Assembly: GCA_902615805.1 (NCBI GenBank)
Contig: CACMQH010000002.1
Coordinates: forward strand, 1-64,000
DNA: 64,000 nucleotides
From: Rhodospirillaceae bacterium
Lineage (GTDB): Bacteria; Pseudomonadota; Alphaproteobacteria; TMED109
Direction of reading: 5' to 3'
This document shows positions 9,707-20,250 of the stretch, in pieces (positions within the stretch are counted from its first letter, which is position 1; each line of letters begins with the position of its first letter). The notes beneath the pieces are model-generated. The model saw only the letters and a list, made by a program, of their open reading frames with translations, did not search any database and was not told the origin of the DNA. The translations under genes were made by a program, and so were the position numbers.

Positions 9707-10420
9707 TTGAAGGAAAGTATTTTTGATAAAATATCTTCAGAATGGTGGGATAAGAATGGCCCTATGAAACTGTTGCATTCTATGAATGAAACTAGAATGT
9801 TATTTATTAAGGAAAGAATTATTAATAAATATCAAAAATTAGGTAGCTTAAAAGAAATTTTAGAAAAAAAATTAATACTTGATCTTGGGTGTGGAGGAGG
9901 CATATTATCAGAGACTCTGGCTGAAGAAGGGGCAAATATATTAGCAATTGATCAATCAAAAAAGCTGATTAATGAGGCTAAGAAAAGGGCTAAGTCTAAA
10001 AAACTAAAAATAGATTATCAATGTCAAAGTATAAAAAATCTTAAGGGCAAAAGAGCTAAATTTGATATTATATTATGTATGGAAGTTGTAGAGCATGTTG
10101 AAGATTACAGAAGTTTTATTAAGCTAGCTTTTGAATGTTTAAAAAGAGATGGAATAATAATTTTTTCAACTATAAATAGAAGTTTTTTATCATATTTTAC
10201 TACAATATTATTAGCAGAAAAAGTTTTAAAGTTAGTTCCATCTAAAACTCATAACTGGGATATGTATGTTAAGCCAGAAGAGATACTGAAAGTAGCAGAT
10301 ACATTTAGGTTCAAGTTGGACAAGATAAAAGGCTTGGCTGCAATACCATCTTTGCAAGGGTTTAAATGGATAAGAATTAATAATACAAAGGCTAATTATA
10401 TAATTTCAATTATTAATTAA
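9707..10420 (+). CDS. ubiG: Ubiquinone biosynthesis O-methyltransferase UbiG
   Basis: UbiG performs both O-methylations of the ubiquinone ring. The 237-residue protein has the family N-terminus with SSEWWDKNGPM, the SAM motif DLGCGGG (59-65) and the FSTINR post-motif. The start is a TTG at 9707, chosen because GGAG at 9696-9699 has normal spacing to it and no ATG fits. It lies back to back with lysC, the usual alphaproteobacterial arrangement, and its stop overlaps that of secA by 4 bases. Confidence 0.92.
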   Translation: MKESIFDKISSEWWDKNGPMKLLHSMNETRMLFIKERIINKYQKLGSLKEILEKKLILDLGCGGGILSETLAEEGANILAIDQSKKLINEAKKRAKSKKLKIDYQCQSIKNLKGKRAKFDIILCMEVVEHVEDYRSFIKLAFECLKRDGIIIFSTINRSFLSYFTTILLAEKVLKLVPSKTHNWDMYVKPEEILKVADTFRFKLDKIKGLAAIPSLQGFKWIRINNTKANYIISIIN

Positions 10421-12888
10421 TTTTTTTCTCTTAATCTTTCTCTAAAACTTTTTCCTTTGTTGATTTTTTCTTGTTTAGTTTCTATTTCTATAAGCATAAT
10501 AAATCTACAAGCAGTTATCCTTACAGTCTCTAACATTTCTTCAAACATTGTAAAGGATTCTCTTTTATATTCATTAAGAGGGTCTCTTTGTGCGTAAGCT
10601 CTCAGTCCAATACCTTGTCTAAGTTGATCTAACCCTAATAGATGAGCTTTCCACTGCTGATCTAAAACTTGCACTAAAATTTGTCTTTGAATAAGTGAAA
10701 AGTTTTCTCTTCCGATTAAATGAACTTTATTATCAAGCTTGGCAGATATTTTTTCTTTTAGATAAATTAAAAAAGAATCACTATTTTCAAATTTTTTATT
10801 ATTTATTTCCAATCCAAATATATTTTTAATATCTGTAAAAATATTTTTGAAATTTAACTCTTCTTCTTCATTAGATTTATTTCTTTCAACTATATTTGTT
10901 AATGTGTCATGTAACATATCAATAAATATTTGATTAATATCTTTTATTGTAAGAAGCTCTTTTCTTTGTTCATAAACTACTTTTCTTTGATCATTCATCA
11001 CATCATCAAATTTTAAAAGATTTTTTCTTATTTCAAAATTCCGGCCTTCAACTTTTGATTGAGCTTTTTCAATTGCTTTATTAATCCAAGGATGTACTAT
11101 AGCTTCACCATTTTTCAGTCCTAATTTCTGTAGCATACCATCAAGTCTTTCCGAACCAAATATTCTCATTAAATCATCTTCAAGGGAAATAAAAAATTTA
11201 GAGCAGCCTGGGTCACCTTGTCTACCAGACCTTCCCCTTAGTTGATTGTCTATTCTTCTGCTTTCATGCCTTTCTGTACCTAAAACGAACAACCCTCCTG
11301 ATTTAAGCGCTCTATTTTGATTATCTTTTGATTTTTCTATATTACTTATTTTATTATCAACTACATCAGAAATATTTCCGCCTAATTGAATATCTGTACC
11401 TCTTCCAGCCATATTAGTAGCTATTGTTACTGCAAAAGGCTTTCCCGCTTGAGATATTATTTTTGCTTCTTTTTCATGAAAACGCGCATTTAACACCTCA
11501 TGTTTTATATTTAGCCTTTTTAATCTTTTGGAAATTAACTCAGAAGTTTTAATATTGGTCGTTCCAACTAATAAAGGCTGACCTTTTTCATGAATTTTAG
11601 AAATTTCTTTAACTACAGCTTGCCATTTTTCTTCATTTGTTCTGTATATTTCATCATTTAAATCAGTTCTTATCATATTTTTATGAGGGGGTATTTCTAA
11701 AACATCTAAGCCATAGATCTCTGAGAACTCAGCCGCTTCTGTTTTAGCAGTACCTGTCATTCCAGATAACTTAGGGTACATTCTAAAATAGTTTTGAAAT
11801 GTCACAGAGGCTAAAGTTTGATTTTCATTTTGAATTTGAACATTTTCTTTAGCTTCTATTGCTTGATGTAATCCATCAGAAAATCTCCTTCCTTCCATCA
11901 TTCTGCCAGTAAACTCATCTACTATAACAACTTGATTATCTTTAACTAAATAATCTTTATCCTTAGAAAACAAAAAGTTAGCTTTCAAAGCTTGATTGAT
12001 GTGATGAAGAATACCAATATTTTCAGGAGCATATAGGTTTTGACTTTCTATAAGATTTTTAGAATGTAAAAGTTTTTCAAAATTTTCTATTCCCGAAGTG
12101 TTTAAGTTAATCGATCTAGATTTTTCATCAATCTCATAGTATTTTTTTTCTATATTTTTAATAAAATTATTGATTATATGATAAAGTTTAGTGTTGTCTT
12201 CTACAGCCCCTGATATAACAAGCGGAGTACGCGCTTCATCTATAAGAATACTATCAACCTCATCTATAATTGCATAGTTAAAGCTTCTCTGACACATATC
12301 TTCTAAATTAAATTTCATATTATCTCTTAAATAGTCGAAGCCAAATTCATTATTGGTGCCATATGTAATATCTGCCATATAGGCATTTTTTCTATCCGTA
12401 TCAGACATACCTGATTTAATACAACCAACAGATAATCCAAGAAATTTATATATAGCTCCCATCCACTCACTATCTCTAGATGCTAAATATTCATTTACGG
12501 TAACTATATGTACTCCTAATCCACTAATAGCATTCAAATAAGCAGATAAAGTTGAAACAAGTGTTTTACCCTCACCTGTCTTCATTTCTGCTATTTTGCC
12601 ATTATGAAGTGCAATACCTCCTAAAATTTGTACATCGTAGTGTCTTTGCCCTAGTGTTCTAATAGCGGCTTCTCTGACTAGCGCAAAAGCATCTGGAAGA
12701 ATATCATCTAGCTTTTTACCATTCCTCAAGGCCTGTTTAAGATCATTAGTTTTATTTTTGATCTGCAAATCAGATAATAGTTTGATTTGACTCTCTAAGT
12801 CATTAACATTATCTAACAATAACTTATAATTATTTAATATCTTTTTATTTGGATTAATAAAGAAACTATTTTTTAAAAAATTCAACAT
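10417..12888 (-). CDS. secA: Preprotein translocase motor SecA
   Basis: SecA is the ATPase that pushes unfolded preproteins through SecYEG. The 823 residues contain Walker A (GEGKT, 105-109), the DEVD box (near 207), the GRAGRQGD-like RGRSGRQGDPG motif of the second ATPase domain, and the helical scaffold. The protein ends at FRERLREKN, without the cysteine-rich zinc tail that binds SecB and lipids in E. coli SecA (901 residues). No Shine-Dalgarno is visible; a TATAAT ends 8 bases before the ATG, so the mRNA may be nearly leaderless. Confidence 0.94.
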   Translation of the reverse strand: MLNFLKNSFFINPNKKILNNYKLLLDNVNDLESQIKLLSDLQIKNKTNDLKQALRNGKKLDDILPDAFALVREAAIRTLGQRHYDVQILGGIALHNGKIAEMKTGEGKTLVSTLSAYLNAISGLGVHIVTVNEYLASRDSEWMGAIYKFLGLSVGCIKSGMSDTDRKNAYMADITYGTNNEFGFDYLRDNMKFNLEDMCQRSFNYAIIDEVDSILIDEARTPLVISGAVEDNTKLYHIINNFIKNIEKKYYEIDEKSRSINLNTSGIENFEKLLHSKNLIESQNLYAPENIGILHHINQALKANFLFSKDKDYLVKDNQVVIVDEFTGRMMEGRRFSDGLHQAIEAKENVQIQNENQTLASVTFQNYFRMYPKLSGMTGTAKTEAAEFSEIYGLDVLEIPPHKNMIRTDLNDEIYRTNEEKWQAVVKEISKIHEKGQPLLVGTTNIKTSELISKRLKRLNIKHEVLNARFHEKEAKIISQAGKPFAVTIATNMAGRGTDIQLGGNISDVVDNKISNIEKSKDNQNRALKSGGLFVLGTERHESRRIDNQLRGRSGRQGDPGCSKFFISLEDDLMRIFGSERLDGMLQKLGLKNGEAIVHPWINKAIEKAQSKVEGRNFEIRKNLLKFDDVMNDQRKVVYEQRKELLTIKDINQIFIDMLHDTLTNIVERNKSNEEEELNFKNIFTDIKNIFGLEINNKKFENSDSFLIYLKEKISAKLDNKVHLIGRENFSLIQRQILVQVLDQQWKAHLLGLDQLRQGIGLRAYAQRDPLNEYKRESFTMFEEMLETVRITACRFIMLIEIETKQEKINKGKSFRERLREKN

Positions 12889-12967
12889 TAGAGATAATTA
12901 TATTTTTCAATTTTGTAATTTATATTATAAGAAATATCATTAGTATATAAATATTTAAATAAATATT

Positions 12968-14194
12968 ATGAAAAAAATGTTTTATAAATACTTTCCTAAA
13001 ATACCAATTTTGGAAAATGTAGATATAATATGTGGTAAAGCTAATATAAAAAGTAGATCAAGATTGGATTTAGCAATAATTATTTTTAACAATTATGCAA
13101 ATGTAGCATATGTTACAACCAAATCAAAAACTTTTGCAGCTAATATAAAGTGGCTGAAAGCAAATAAAAGTATATCAAAAGTAAAGGTTCTTATGGTGAA
13201 CTCTGGTAATGCTAATGCTTATACAGGAGAACAGGGGTACTTAAATTTGAAAAGTCTAATAAAATTTCTGTCGTATGGGTTTAACTGTAAAAACAAAGAA
13301 GTAATAATATCTTCAACCGGAGTTATAGGAGAACAACTTCCTATTAATAATATAATTTCAACATTAAATAAATTTGCTGAAAACTCGATAGAAAAAAAGA
13401 ATATGAATTGGGAGAGTTTCGCAAGATCTATAATGACTACTGATACCTTTCCAAAAGGAATATATAAGAAAACTAAAATTGGAAATAAAGAGGTCAAATT
13501 AATTGGTATTGCTAAAGGGTCAGGGATGATAGCTCCAGATATGGCAACAATGTTAGGATATATTTTTACAGATGCTGATTTATCATCAAAACTTTTACAA
13601 GAGTTATTGATTGAGGTAAATGAAAAGTCTTTCAATAGCATTACAGTGGATAGTGATATGTCTACTAATGATATGGTTTGTTTTTTTTCAACTAGAAAAA
13701 TTTTAAATAAAGTTCAAACTATTAAAGATAAGATACTTGATAAATTTAAAAAAGATTTACAGTGGGTAGCAACAGAGTTAGCAAAAAAAATAGTATGTGA
13801 CGGAGAAGGAGCAACTAAGATTATAGAAGTTAATGTATTAGGGGCAAAAAGTTATTCAGATGCTAAAAATGTTGCTCTATCTATAGCTAACTCACCTTTA
13901 GTAAAAACTGCTATTGCTGGAGAGGATGCAAATTGGGGAAGAATAATAATGGCTATAGGAAAATCAAAGGCAAAGTTAGAGCAGAATAATATCTCTTTAA
14001 AGTTTGGTAGAAACATAGTATTAAACAAAGGAAAGCTAAAAAAAAATTACAATGAGAAACCTATTTCTGAATATTTAAAAAAAAATGAAATTAGGATAGA
14101 AGTAGATTTAAACTATGGTAAGTTTTTCTCTAAAGTATGGACATGTGATTTAACAAAAAAATATATAGAAATCAATGCTGATTACAGAAGCTAA
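12968..14194 (+). CDS. argJ: Bifunctional ornithine acetyltransferase / N-acetylglutamate synthase
   Basis: ArgJ moves the acetyl group from N-acetylornithine to glutamate in the cyclic arginine pathway, and may also make N-acetylglutamate from acetyl-CoA. The precursor self-cleaves before the nucleophilic threonine; the site is visible as DMA-TMLGY with A193/T194. The oxyanion-hole TTG-type motif appears as SSTGVIGEQL. At 408 residues it has normal length. It is divergent from secA across an 79-base gap without a clear promoter. Together with argG at 40066 it shows a working arginine pathway. Confidence 0.93.
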   Translation: MKKMFYKYFPKIPILENVDIICGKANIKSRSRLDLAIIIFNNYANVAYVTTKSKTFAANIKWLKANKSISKVKVLMVNSGNANAYTGEQGYLNLKSLIKFLSYGFNCKNKEVIISSTGVIGEQLPINNIISTLNKFAENSIEKKNMNWESFARSIMTTDTFPKGIYKKTKIGNKEVKLIGIAKGSGMIAPDMATMLGYIFTDADLSSKLLQELLIEVNEKSFNSITVDSDMSTNDMVCFFSTRKILNKVQTIKDKILDKFKKDLQWVATELAKKIVCDGEGATKIIEVNVLGAKSYSDAKNVALSIANSPLVKTAIAGEDANWGRIIMAIGKSKAKLEQNNISLKFGRNIVLNKGKLKKNYNEKPISEYLKKNEIRIEVDLNYGKFFSKVWTCDLTKKYIEINADYRS

Positions 14195-14971
14195 CTATTT
14201 CTTTCCTATTAAATAATAAATAGATAAAGTATTTTTTTTTAAATTTCCTTCTTTTAATTCTATATCGTATGTCCTATAAAATTCTTTAAACAAAGACTTT
14301 TTAATAGTAAAGTTTTTTCTTTTTAATAGATAATTGCTCTCTCCTACATACCTTATAAAGTTCCATACTTCTTCAGGCTTGGTTATATTAAATTGAAAAT
14401 TTTCTTTATCTACTATTACATTTTTGAAGCCAGCAGCAGAACATAAATTTCCTAATGTTTGCATATCAAATAAAGGGTTAAAATTATAATTTATGTCTGG
14501 CTTAAAAAACTTTATAAAGTAAGAGCTAAATTCTTTAAAACATTCATCCGCTGGGAACACACTTGCAAAAACTCCATCATTTTTAAGTATAGTATATATA
14601 TTTTTAAATACTGAAGGAATACTTTCACTGCTATTTAGAGATAATAGACTAAAACAGAAGTCAAAAAGTTTTTCTTTAAAAACTATATCATTTAAATTTG
14701 AGACTACTCTTTTATTACTCTTTACTAAAATTTTTTCTGATAAGCAGGTTTGAAAATAATTTGATTGGAAACCCTTATAGTATATTTTTTCTCTTAAAAT
14801 ATCATTTCTAGAAGCTATTTCTAAAATATTTTTACTTTTATATTCTTGATCGTCATCAAAAACTTTTTCTATTAAAATTTCAGAAATAGTTTCAAAAAAA
14901 CTAACTACTCTTTTATGGTTTTTATTAAAAGATTTAATATGATTAAATTGAATTTTTTTTTTATCAAACAT
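14195..14971 (-). CDS. SAM-methyltransferase-fold protein, NDUFAF5/BioC-like
   Basis: This 258-residue protein has the overall layout of the alphaproteobacterial methyltransferase-fold proteins related to mitochondrial NDUFAF5: a start of the MFDKKK type, a helical N-terminus, a degenerate SAM loop (ILEIASRND near 72 in place of DLGxGxG), and a C-terminal GFKNVIVD element followed by an EEVWNFIRYVGES-type segment. NDUFAF5 acts as an arginine hydroxylase on complex I in mitochondria; whether this protein does so is inference. I chose the ATG at 14971 rather than the TTG at 14980. It overlaps the upstream gene by 8 bases. Confidence 0.65.
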   Translation of the reverse strand: MFDKKKIQFNHIKSFNKNHKRVVSFFETISEILIEKVFDDDQEYKSKNILEIASRNDILREKIYYKGFQSNYFQTCLSEKILVKSNKRVVSNLNDIVFKEKLFDFCFSLLSLNSSESIPSVFKNIYTILKNDGVFASVFPADECFKEFSSYFIKFFKPDINYNFNPLFDMQTLGNLCSAAGFKNVIVDKENFQFNITKPEEVWNFIRYVGESNYLLKRKNFTIKKSLFKEFYRTYDIELKEGNLKKNTLSIYYLIGKK

Positions 14972-15473
14972 TTTTGGCAAAAATACGTTGTTTAAATAAA
15001 TGATGTGAAGTGTTGTTTATGTATATATTTTCATAAGTTATTAAATGCATTTTAGCACTTAATTGTATGAGTTCTTTTGGTTTCAAAATATATTTAGGAT
15101 TATTAGGTCTTCCAATTTTTTGATGTCCTTCACTAAATGTTTCATATATCAAATATCCTCCTTTTCTAATAGAGCTTATAATTAAAGGAAATATTTTCCT
15201 GTTTAAAAAATTAGTAACTATAATGATGTTAAATTTTTGTTTTTCCAAAGGCCAATTATTAATATTTTCTACATCTATAACTTTTTTTTTTATTAACTTT
15301 CCATTAAAACAATTTAGTTTATGTTCATCAATATCTACTGATAATACATTGTAGCCTAAACTTGATAAAAATATTGAGTGTCTACCTCTACCACATGCTA
15401 AGTCTAAGACATAGCCATTTTTGCAAGGGAGTTCTTCTAAGCAGTATTTAACCCAGTTTGATATTTTATTCAT
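14964..15473 (-). CDS. TehB-like class I SAM methyltransferase
   Basis: A 169-residue methyltransferase with a clear motif I, VLDLACGRGRHS (about 22-33), and VDIDEHKLN as motif II. The glycine-rich stretch and following RGGYLIYETFSEG resemble TehB and related small methyltransferases. The substrate cannot be read from sequence. The frame opens with a TTG at 15506, but the ATG at 15473 (MNKISNWVKY) gives the normal family start. It is co-directional with, and overlaps, the downstream NDUFAF5-like gene. Confidence 0.75.
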   Translation of the reverse strand: MNKISNWVKYCLEELPCKNGYVLDLACGRGRHSIFLSSLGYNVLSVDIDEHKLNCFNGKLIKKKVIDVENINNWPLEKQKFNIIIVTNFLNRKIFPLIISSIRKGGYLIYETFSEGHQKIGRPNNPKYILKPKELIQLSAKMHLITYENIYINNTSHHLFKQRIFAKNV

Positions 15474-15537
15474 AGTTTCTATTGTAAAATATATAATATA
15501 TAACAATATGTATAATTATATTACTATAGAGTGAAAA

Positions 15538-15969
15538 ATGATATTATATGATTTACAATGTGATAAAAACCATAAATTTGAGTGCTGGTTTGCTTCAAGT
15601 ACAAAGTATGAAGAGCAGTTAAAAAATAAGATGATAATATGCCCCTATTGTAATAGTACAAAAGTACAGAAATCCTTAATGGCTCCAAATATCAATACTA
15701 AAAGTAGTTCTAAAAATAGTAAAAAGAACAATAAAAAAAAATTAGCGCAAGATAATTTAGAAAATCAAATTAAGAAATTTAGAAAATATATTGAAAAAAA
15801 TACAGATAATGTAGGAAAAAACTTTGCTGAAGAAGCTAGAAAAATCTATTATGGGGAGACAAAATCTAGACCAATAAGAGGAGAGTCTACTGAAAAAGAA
15901 GCTCAAGAACTTGCAGAAGAAGGTATTCAGTTTTCTAGATTACCCTGGTACGCGAAAGAAGACGCCTAA
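15538..15969 (+). CDS. DUF1178 zinc-ribbon protein
   Basis: The first 40 residues form a small zinc ribbon of the FmdB/DUF1178 kind, with C8, C16 and CPYC (C35, C38) as candidate metal ligands. A lysine-rich linker follows, then the conserved C-terminal part with NVGKNFAEEARKIYYGE and the RPIRGE motif typical of DUF1178. Function is unknown. Its stop codon overlaps the ATG of the mutase gene by one base (TAATG), so the two are translationally linked. Confidence 0.85.
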   Translation: MILYDLQCDKNHKFECWFASSTKYEEQLKNKMIICPYCNSTKVQKSLMAPNINTKSSSKNSKKNNKKKLAQDNLENQIKKFRKYIEKNTDNVGKNFAEEARKIYYGETKSRPIRGESTEKEAQELAEEGIQFSRLPWYAKEDA

Positions 15970-18131
15970 TGGTTAAGTTTTCAAATAAAACTCTTGATGA
16001 CTGGAATGAACTAGCTAATAAGGAATTAAAAAGTAAGGTTAATAATGGAGAACAAAATCTTAGCTGGGAGTCTGAAGAAGGAATACAAATAAAAGCGTTA
16101 TATACAAAAGATGATTTAGAGGGACTAGAGCATTTAAATACTATGCCGGGTTTTCCTCCTTTCGTAAGAGGCCCTAAAGCAACTATGTATTCTGGGAGAC
16201 CCTGGACAATTAGGCAGTATGCTGGTTTTTCTACAGCAAAAGAGTCCAATGCTTTTTATAGGAAAGCCTTAAAATCTGGGCAAAAGGGACTATCTATTGC
16301 CTTCGATCTTGCAACTCACAGAGGTTATGATAGTGATCATCCTAGAGTTATAGGTGATGTTGGTAAAGCAGGTGTTGCTATAGATTCCGTGGAAGATATG
16401 AAAGTTTTATTTAATGAAATACCACTAGAACAAATGAGTGTTTCTATGACTATGAATGGAGCAGTTTTACCAATATTGGCTTCTTATATAGTAGCGGCAG
16501 AAGAACAGGGAGTTGCAATGGAACTATTATCAGGAACTATACAAAATGATATTTTGAAAGAATTTTTAGTTCGCAACACATATATTTACCCTCCAGCAAG
16601 TTCAATGAGAATTATTTCAGATATTATTGAATTCACTTCTAAAAAAATGCCAAAATTTAATTCTATTTCAATATCAGGTTATCATATGCAGGAGGCTGGA
16701 GCAAACCAAGTTCAAGAGTTAGCTTTTACTATTGCAGACGGTCTAGAGTATGTAAAGACTGCAATAAATAATGGACTTAAAGTTGATGATTTTGCACCAA
16801 GATTGTCATTTTTTTTTGCAATTGGAATGAATTTTTTTATGGAAGTATCAAAGCTTCGGGCAGCTAGGTTTCTATGGGCAAAAAAAATGAAGCAGATGTT
16901 TAATCCTCAAAATGTAAAATCGTTAACTTTAAGAACTCATTGTCAAACTTCTGGTGTATCCTTAACTGAAAAGGACGCTTATAATAATATAGTGAGAACA
17001 ACTGTTGAAGCTATGGCAGCAGTTATAGGGGGGACACAGTCATTGCACACTAACTCTTTTGATGAAGCAGTAGCATTACCTACTGAAATGTCTTCAAGAA
17101 TAGCAAGAAACACTCAACTCATATTGCAAAATGAAACAAGCATTACTAGAACTGTAGACCCTTTGGCAGGTAGTTATTATGTTGAAAGCTTGACCAACTC
17201 ATTAATAGTACATGCAGAAAAACTTATAGATGAAATTTTAGGATTAGGAGGTATGACAAAAGCTATAGAAAATGGATATCCAAATAAACTAATCGAAGAG
17301 TCGGCTATAAGGAAACAAGCAAAGATTGATAGTGAAGAAGAAATTATAGTTGGTGTAAATAAATTTATTAACGAAAATGAAAAAGATTTTGATATACTTG
17401 AGATAGATAATACAGAGGTAAGAAAGGAACAAATTAGCTCCATAGAAAAAATTAAAAATAATAGAAATGCTGAAAAATGCGAAATAGCCTTGAAGTCTTT
17501 AACTAAATCTGCAAAGGAAAATAGGGGAAATTTATTAGAATTGAGCATTGCAGCAGCAAGAGAGCGCGCCACAGTGGGCGAAATTTCTTATGCATTAGAA
17601 AAAGCTTTTGGAAGATATCAAGAAAACTTGAATATAACAAAAGGTGTATATAAAAAAAGTTTTAACAATAATATTAAAATTGATGACATTAAAGAAAGCA
17701 TTAATAAGTTTACTAAAGAAGAAGGGCGTAAACCAAAGATGCTGGTTGCTAAGTTAGGACAAGATGGACATGATAGAGGGGCAAAGGTAATTGCTTCTTC
17801 TTTTTCAGATTTAGGTTTTGATATTGAAATTACAAAATTATTTTTGACTCCTGAGGAATTAATAAAAGAAGCTAATAAGATTAAGCCTGATGTAGTGGGT
17901 ATATCAAGTCACGCGGCAGCTCATATGACATTAGTCACTGATTTTATGAATCTTTTAAAATTAAATAAAAATAATTACATAGTAATATGTGGTGGAGTAA
18001 TTCCAAAAAAAGATATCAGTAAATTAAAAAACTTGGGGGTATCAGAAATATTTGGACCTGGAACAAACATAATTAATGCATGTTATAAAATTTTAAATTT
18101 AATAAAGTATGGAAAAAAATCTAATATTTAA
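15969..18131 (+). CDS. Methylmalonyl-CoA mutase (B12-dependent)
   Basis: The enzyme interconverts (R)-methylmalonyl-CoA and succinyl-CoA by a radical mechanism using adenosylcobalamin. At 720 residues it is the single-chain, homodimeric type. The N-terminal part is the substrate-binding TIM barrel (PGFPPFVRGP near 60, SGTIQNDILKE near 190). The C-terminal domain binds B12, with the base-off signature DxHxxG at D599, H601, G604. It would complete propionate use begun by the propionyl-CoA synthetase at 30845; the carboxylase and epimerase are not in the window. Confidence 0.95.
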   Translation: MVKFSNKTLDDWNELANKELKSKVNNGEQNLSWESEEGIQIKALYTKDDLEGLEHLNTMPGFPPFVRGPKATMYSGRPWTIRQYAGFSTAKESNAFYRKALKSGQKGLSIAFDLATHRGYDSDHPRVIGDVGKAGVAIDSVEDMKVLFNEIPLEQMSVSMTMNGAVLPILASYIVAAEEQGVAMELLSGTIQNDILKEFLVRNTYIYPPASSMRIISDIIEFTSKKMPKFNSISISGYHMQEAGANQVQELAFTIADGLEYVKTAINNGLKVDDFAPRLSFFFAIGMNFFMEVSKLRAARFLWAKKMKQMFNPQNVKSLTLRTHCQTSGVSLTEKDAYNNIVRTTVEAMAAVIGGTQSLHTNSFDEAVALPTEMSSRIARNTQLILQNETSITRTVDPLAGSYYVESLTNSLIVHAEKLIDEILGLGGMTKAIENGYPNKLIEESAIRKQAKIDSEEEIIVGVNKFINENEKDFDILEIDNTEVRKEQISSIEKIKNNRNAEKCEIALKSLTKSAKENRGNLLELSIAAARERATVGEISYALEKAFGRYQENLNITKGVYKKSFNNNIKIDDIKESINKFTKEEGRKPKMLVAKLGQDGHDRGAKVIASSFSDLGFDIEITKLFLTPEELIKEANKIKPDVVGISSHAAAHMTLVTDFMNLLKLNKNNYIVICGGVIPKKDISKLKNLGVSEIFGPGTNIINACYKILNLIKYGKKSNI

Positions 18132-18188
18132 ATTTTATAGTTGATGGATTAATAAATATATATTAATTTCTTGTATTGGAGAATAATA

Positions 18189-18491
18189 ATGACAAGAAAA
18201 TGTGATCTCACAGGAAAATTAGTAATAACTGGAAATAATGTTAGTCACGCAAATAATAAGACTAAAAGAAGGTTTATTCCCAACCTTCAAAATGTAAGTT
18301 TATATAGTGATAAACTAGGAAAAAAATTAAAATTTAGAATTGCTACATCTACACTTAGAACAGTTGAAAAAAATGGTGGTATTGATAGCTTCTTACTGAA
18401 CGCTTTCAATAAAAACCTCTCAAGCAATGCAAGAAAGTATAAGAAAAGTATCTCTAAAGCCTCTGTTCAAAATAATTCTAAAAAAGATTAA
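18189..18491 (+). CDS. rpmB: 50S ribosomal protein L28
   Basis: L28 is a structural protein of the large ribosomal subunit. The start at 18189 gives [10 protein letters not shown], the standard L28 N-terminus, with TTGGAG at 18176-18181 as ribosome binding site; the open frame upstream (from a TTG at 18171) is not used. The body contains [17 protein letters not shown] and the [11 protein letters not shown] element. At 100 residues it carries a typical alphaproteobacterial C-terminal extension. It converges with cobT, and the ends overlap by 14 bases. Confidence 0.95.
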   Translation: MTRKCDLTGKLVITGNNVSHANNKTKRRFIPNLQNVSLYSDKLGKKLKFRIATSTLRTVEKNGGIDSFLLNAFNKNLSSNARKYKKSISKASVQNNSKKD

Positions 18492-20250
18492 TTAATTGTT
18501 TAGACATAACGTTACCTAGATCATCAACATCTAATATTGTAACGGCCTTGGCATAGTATCTAGTGACATCGTGACCAATGCCAATTGCTAGTAGCTCTAC
18601 AGAACCTCTTTTTTCTATAGATTTAATGACATATTTTAAGTGATTGTCTAAGTAATTACTTTTATTAGAAGACAAAGTACTATCATCTACTGGTGCTCCA
18701 TCAGATATTACCATCAATATTTTTCTTTTTTCTGAGCGAGCATTTAATCTTTTATATGCCCAATCAAGAGCCTCTCCATCAATATTTTCTTTTAAAAGTC
18801 CTTCTTTCAACATTATACCAAAATTTTTTTTAGTTCTTCTTACCGGTGCGTCTGCATTCTTATATATTATATGGAGTAGTTCATTTAGTCTTCCTGGTAA
18901 TTTTGGTTTATTTTCTTTAATCCAAGTATCTCTTGCTTTACCTCCTTTCCAGGTTTTAGTTGTAAAACCTAAAACCTCAACTTTAATACCACACCTTTCT
19001 AAAGTTCTCGCAAGAATATCAGTAGAAATTGCTGCAATTGTAATAGGTCTTCCTCTCATCGAGCCAGAGTTATCTATTAAGAGTGAGACTACTGTATCTT
19101 TAAATTCAGTATCTTTTTCTTTTTTATATGATAAAGAACTTTCAGGGGTAGTTATTACTCTGGCTAGTTTGCCACTATCAAGGATACCTTCTTCTAGATC
19201 AAATTCCCACCATCTATTTTGTTTTGATAAAAGCTTCCTTTGAAGTTTATTGGCTAAAATTGTGATAGTTGAGTCTAATTTTTCAGTCTGCTTATCTAGC
19301 TGTTTTCTGAGTTTTGAAGCTTCTTCAGCATCACAAAGTTTATCAGCATTAGTAACACTGTCAAACTTTTTAGTGTAAATAGAATATTTAAAATGAGTTT
19401 CTATGCTATCTTTAAAATCATTACTTGAGGATGAATTATAATCAGAGCTTTCTTCTTCACTACCTACTTCATTTAGAGACTCATCATTTTCTAAACTATC
19501 TGTACTTTGACTTTCAGCTGTATCAGTTATTTCAAAGCTTTGATACTCTTCAGTTTGTTTTTTTGTTTCCTGTTCTAGGTTTTCCTGTTCTTCACTATTA
19601 TCATCATTTTTTTCGTTATTATTATTTTCATTTTGTACATTTTGATCTATGACATCATTTATTAGTTTTAAAACTTCTATACTAAATTCTTTTTGATTAG
19701 AAATTTTATCTAAGATTTGTATATTTTTACTTTTCAATTCTTTATTTAGGGAGTTGATTATAGGGTCGCCTACTTCAGATAATTGATTATACAGATCCAA
19801 TCCCAATATATTATTTTTTAAAAATAGTTTAAATGTCTCTGGTTTACTGAGCTTTATATTTTCAGTTATCTTTTCATTAATATACTCTGTATCAAAATCC
19901 AATAGATTTTTTTTTATTCCAGGGTACTTTACACTACCTAATAATTCACACCTTAAGAACTCTATTTCATCAAAAATAACTTTAGTTTCTAAGTTTTTAG
20001 GTGACATTTTTTGATGAATTTTATTGTTATGGTATCTGTTAACGAGTGATGCGGAATCACTTCTGCCTCTAATTCTTAGCTTGCTTTTATAGAGTTTATC
20101 TTTATTAACTTCAGGCAAATTTACATTTTGGTAAGAACTTTTATTATCTGAACCAAATAATATATTAATATCAGATTTTTTAGATATCGCTTTTATGGTA
20201 CTTTCTATTGATTTTTTAAAAGTATTTATATTTGTGTTTGGTTTACTCAT
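18478..20250 (-). CDS. cobT: CobT-type VWA protein (cobaltochelatase subunit-like)
   Basis: CobT and CobS form the AAA+/VWA chaperone that helps CobN insert cobalt in aerobic B12 synthesis. The 590-residue protein has the CobT layout: a helical N-terminal part, a very acidic low-complexity stretch (about 215-285) and a C-terminal VWA domain with the MIDAS motif DNSGSM (near 390). I used the ATG at 20250, which overlaps the cobS stop by 8 bases. CobN is not in the window, and CobST pairs are widespread in alphaproteobacteria that do not make B12, so another metal or protein target is possible. Confidence 0.88.
   Translation of the reverse strand: MSKPNTNINTFKKSIESTIKAISKKSDINILFGSDNKSSYQNVNLPEVNKDKLYKSKLRIRGRSDSASLVNRYHNNKIHQKMSPKNLETKVIFDEIEFLRCELLGSVKYPGIKKNLLDFDTEYINEKITENIKLSKPETFKLFLKNNILGLDLYNQLSEVGDPIINSLNKELKSKNIQILDKISNQKEFSIEVLKLINDVIDQNVQNENNNNEKNDDNSEEQENLEQETKKQTEEYQSFEITDTAESQSTDSLENDESLNEVGSEEESSDYNSSSSNDFKDSIETHFKYSIYTKKFDSVTNADKLCDAEEASKLRKQLDKQTEKLDSTITILANKLQRKLLSKQNRWWEFDLEEGILDSGKLARVITTPESSLSYKKEKDTEFKDTVVSLLIDNSGSMRGRPITIAAISTDILARTLERCGIKVEVLGFTTKTWKGGKARDTWIKENKPKLPGRLNELLHIIYKNADAPVRRTKKNFGIMLKEGLLKENIDGEALDWAYKRLNARSEKRKILMVISDGAPVDDSTLSSNKSNYLDNHLKYVIKSIEKRGSVELLAIGIGHDVTRYYAKAVTILDVDDLGNVMSKQLINLF

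Noticed and set aside
18125-18188. AT-only inverted repeat before rpmB as terminator
   Set aside because: ATTAATA/TATTAAT contains no G or C pairs and would not be stable.
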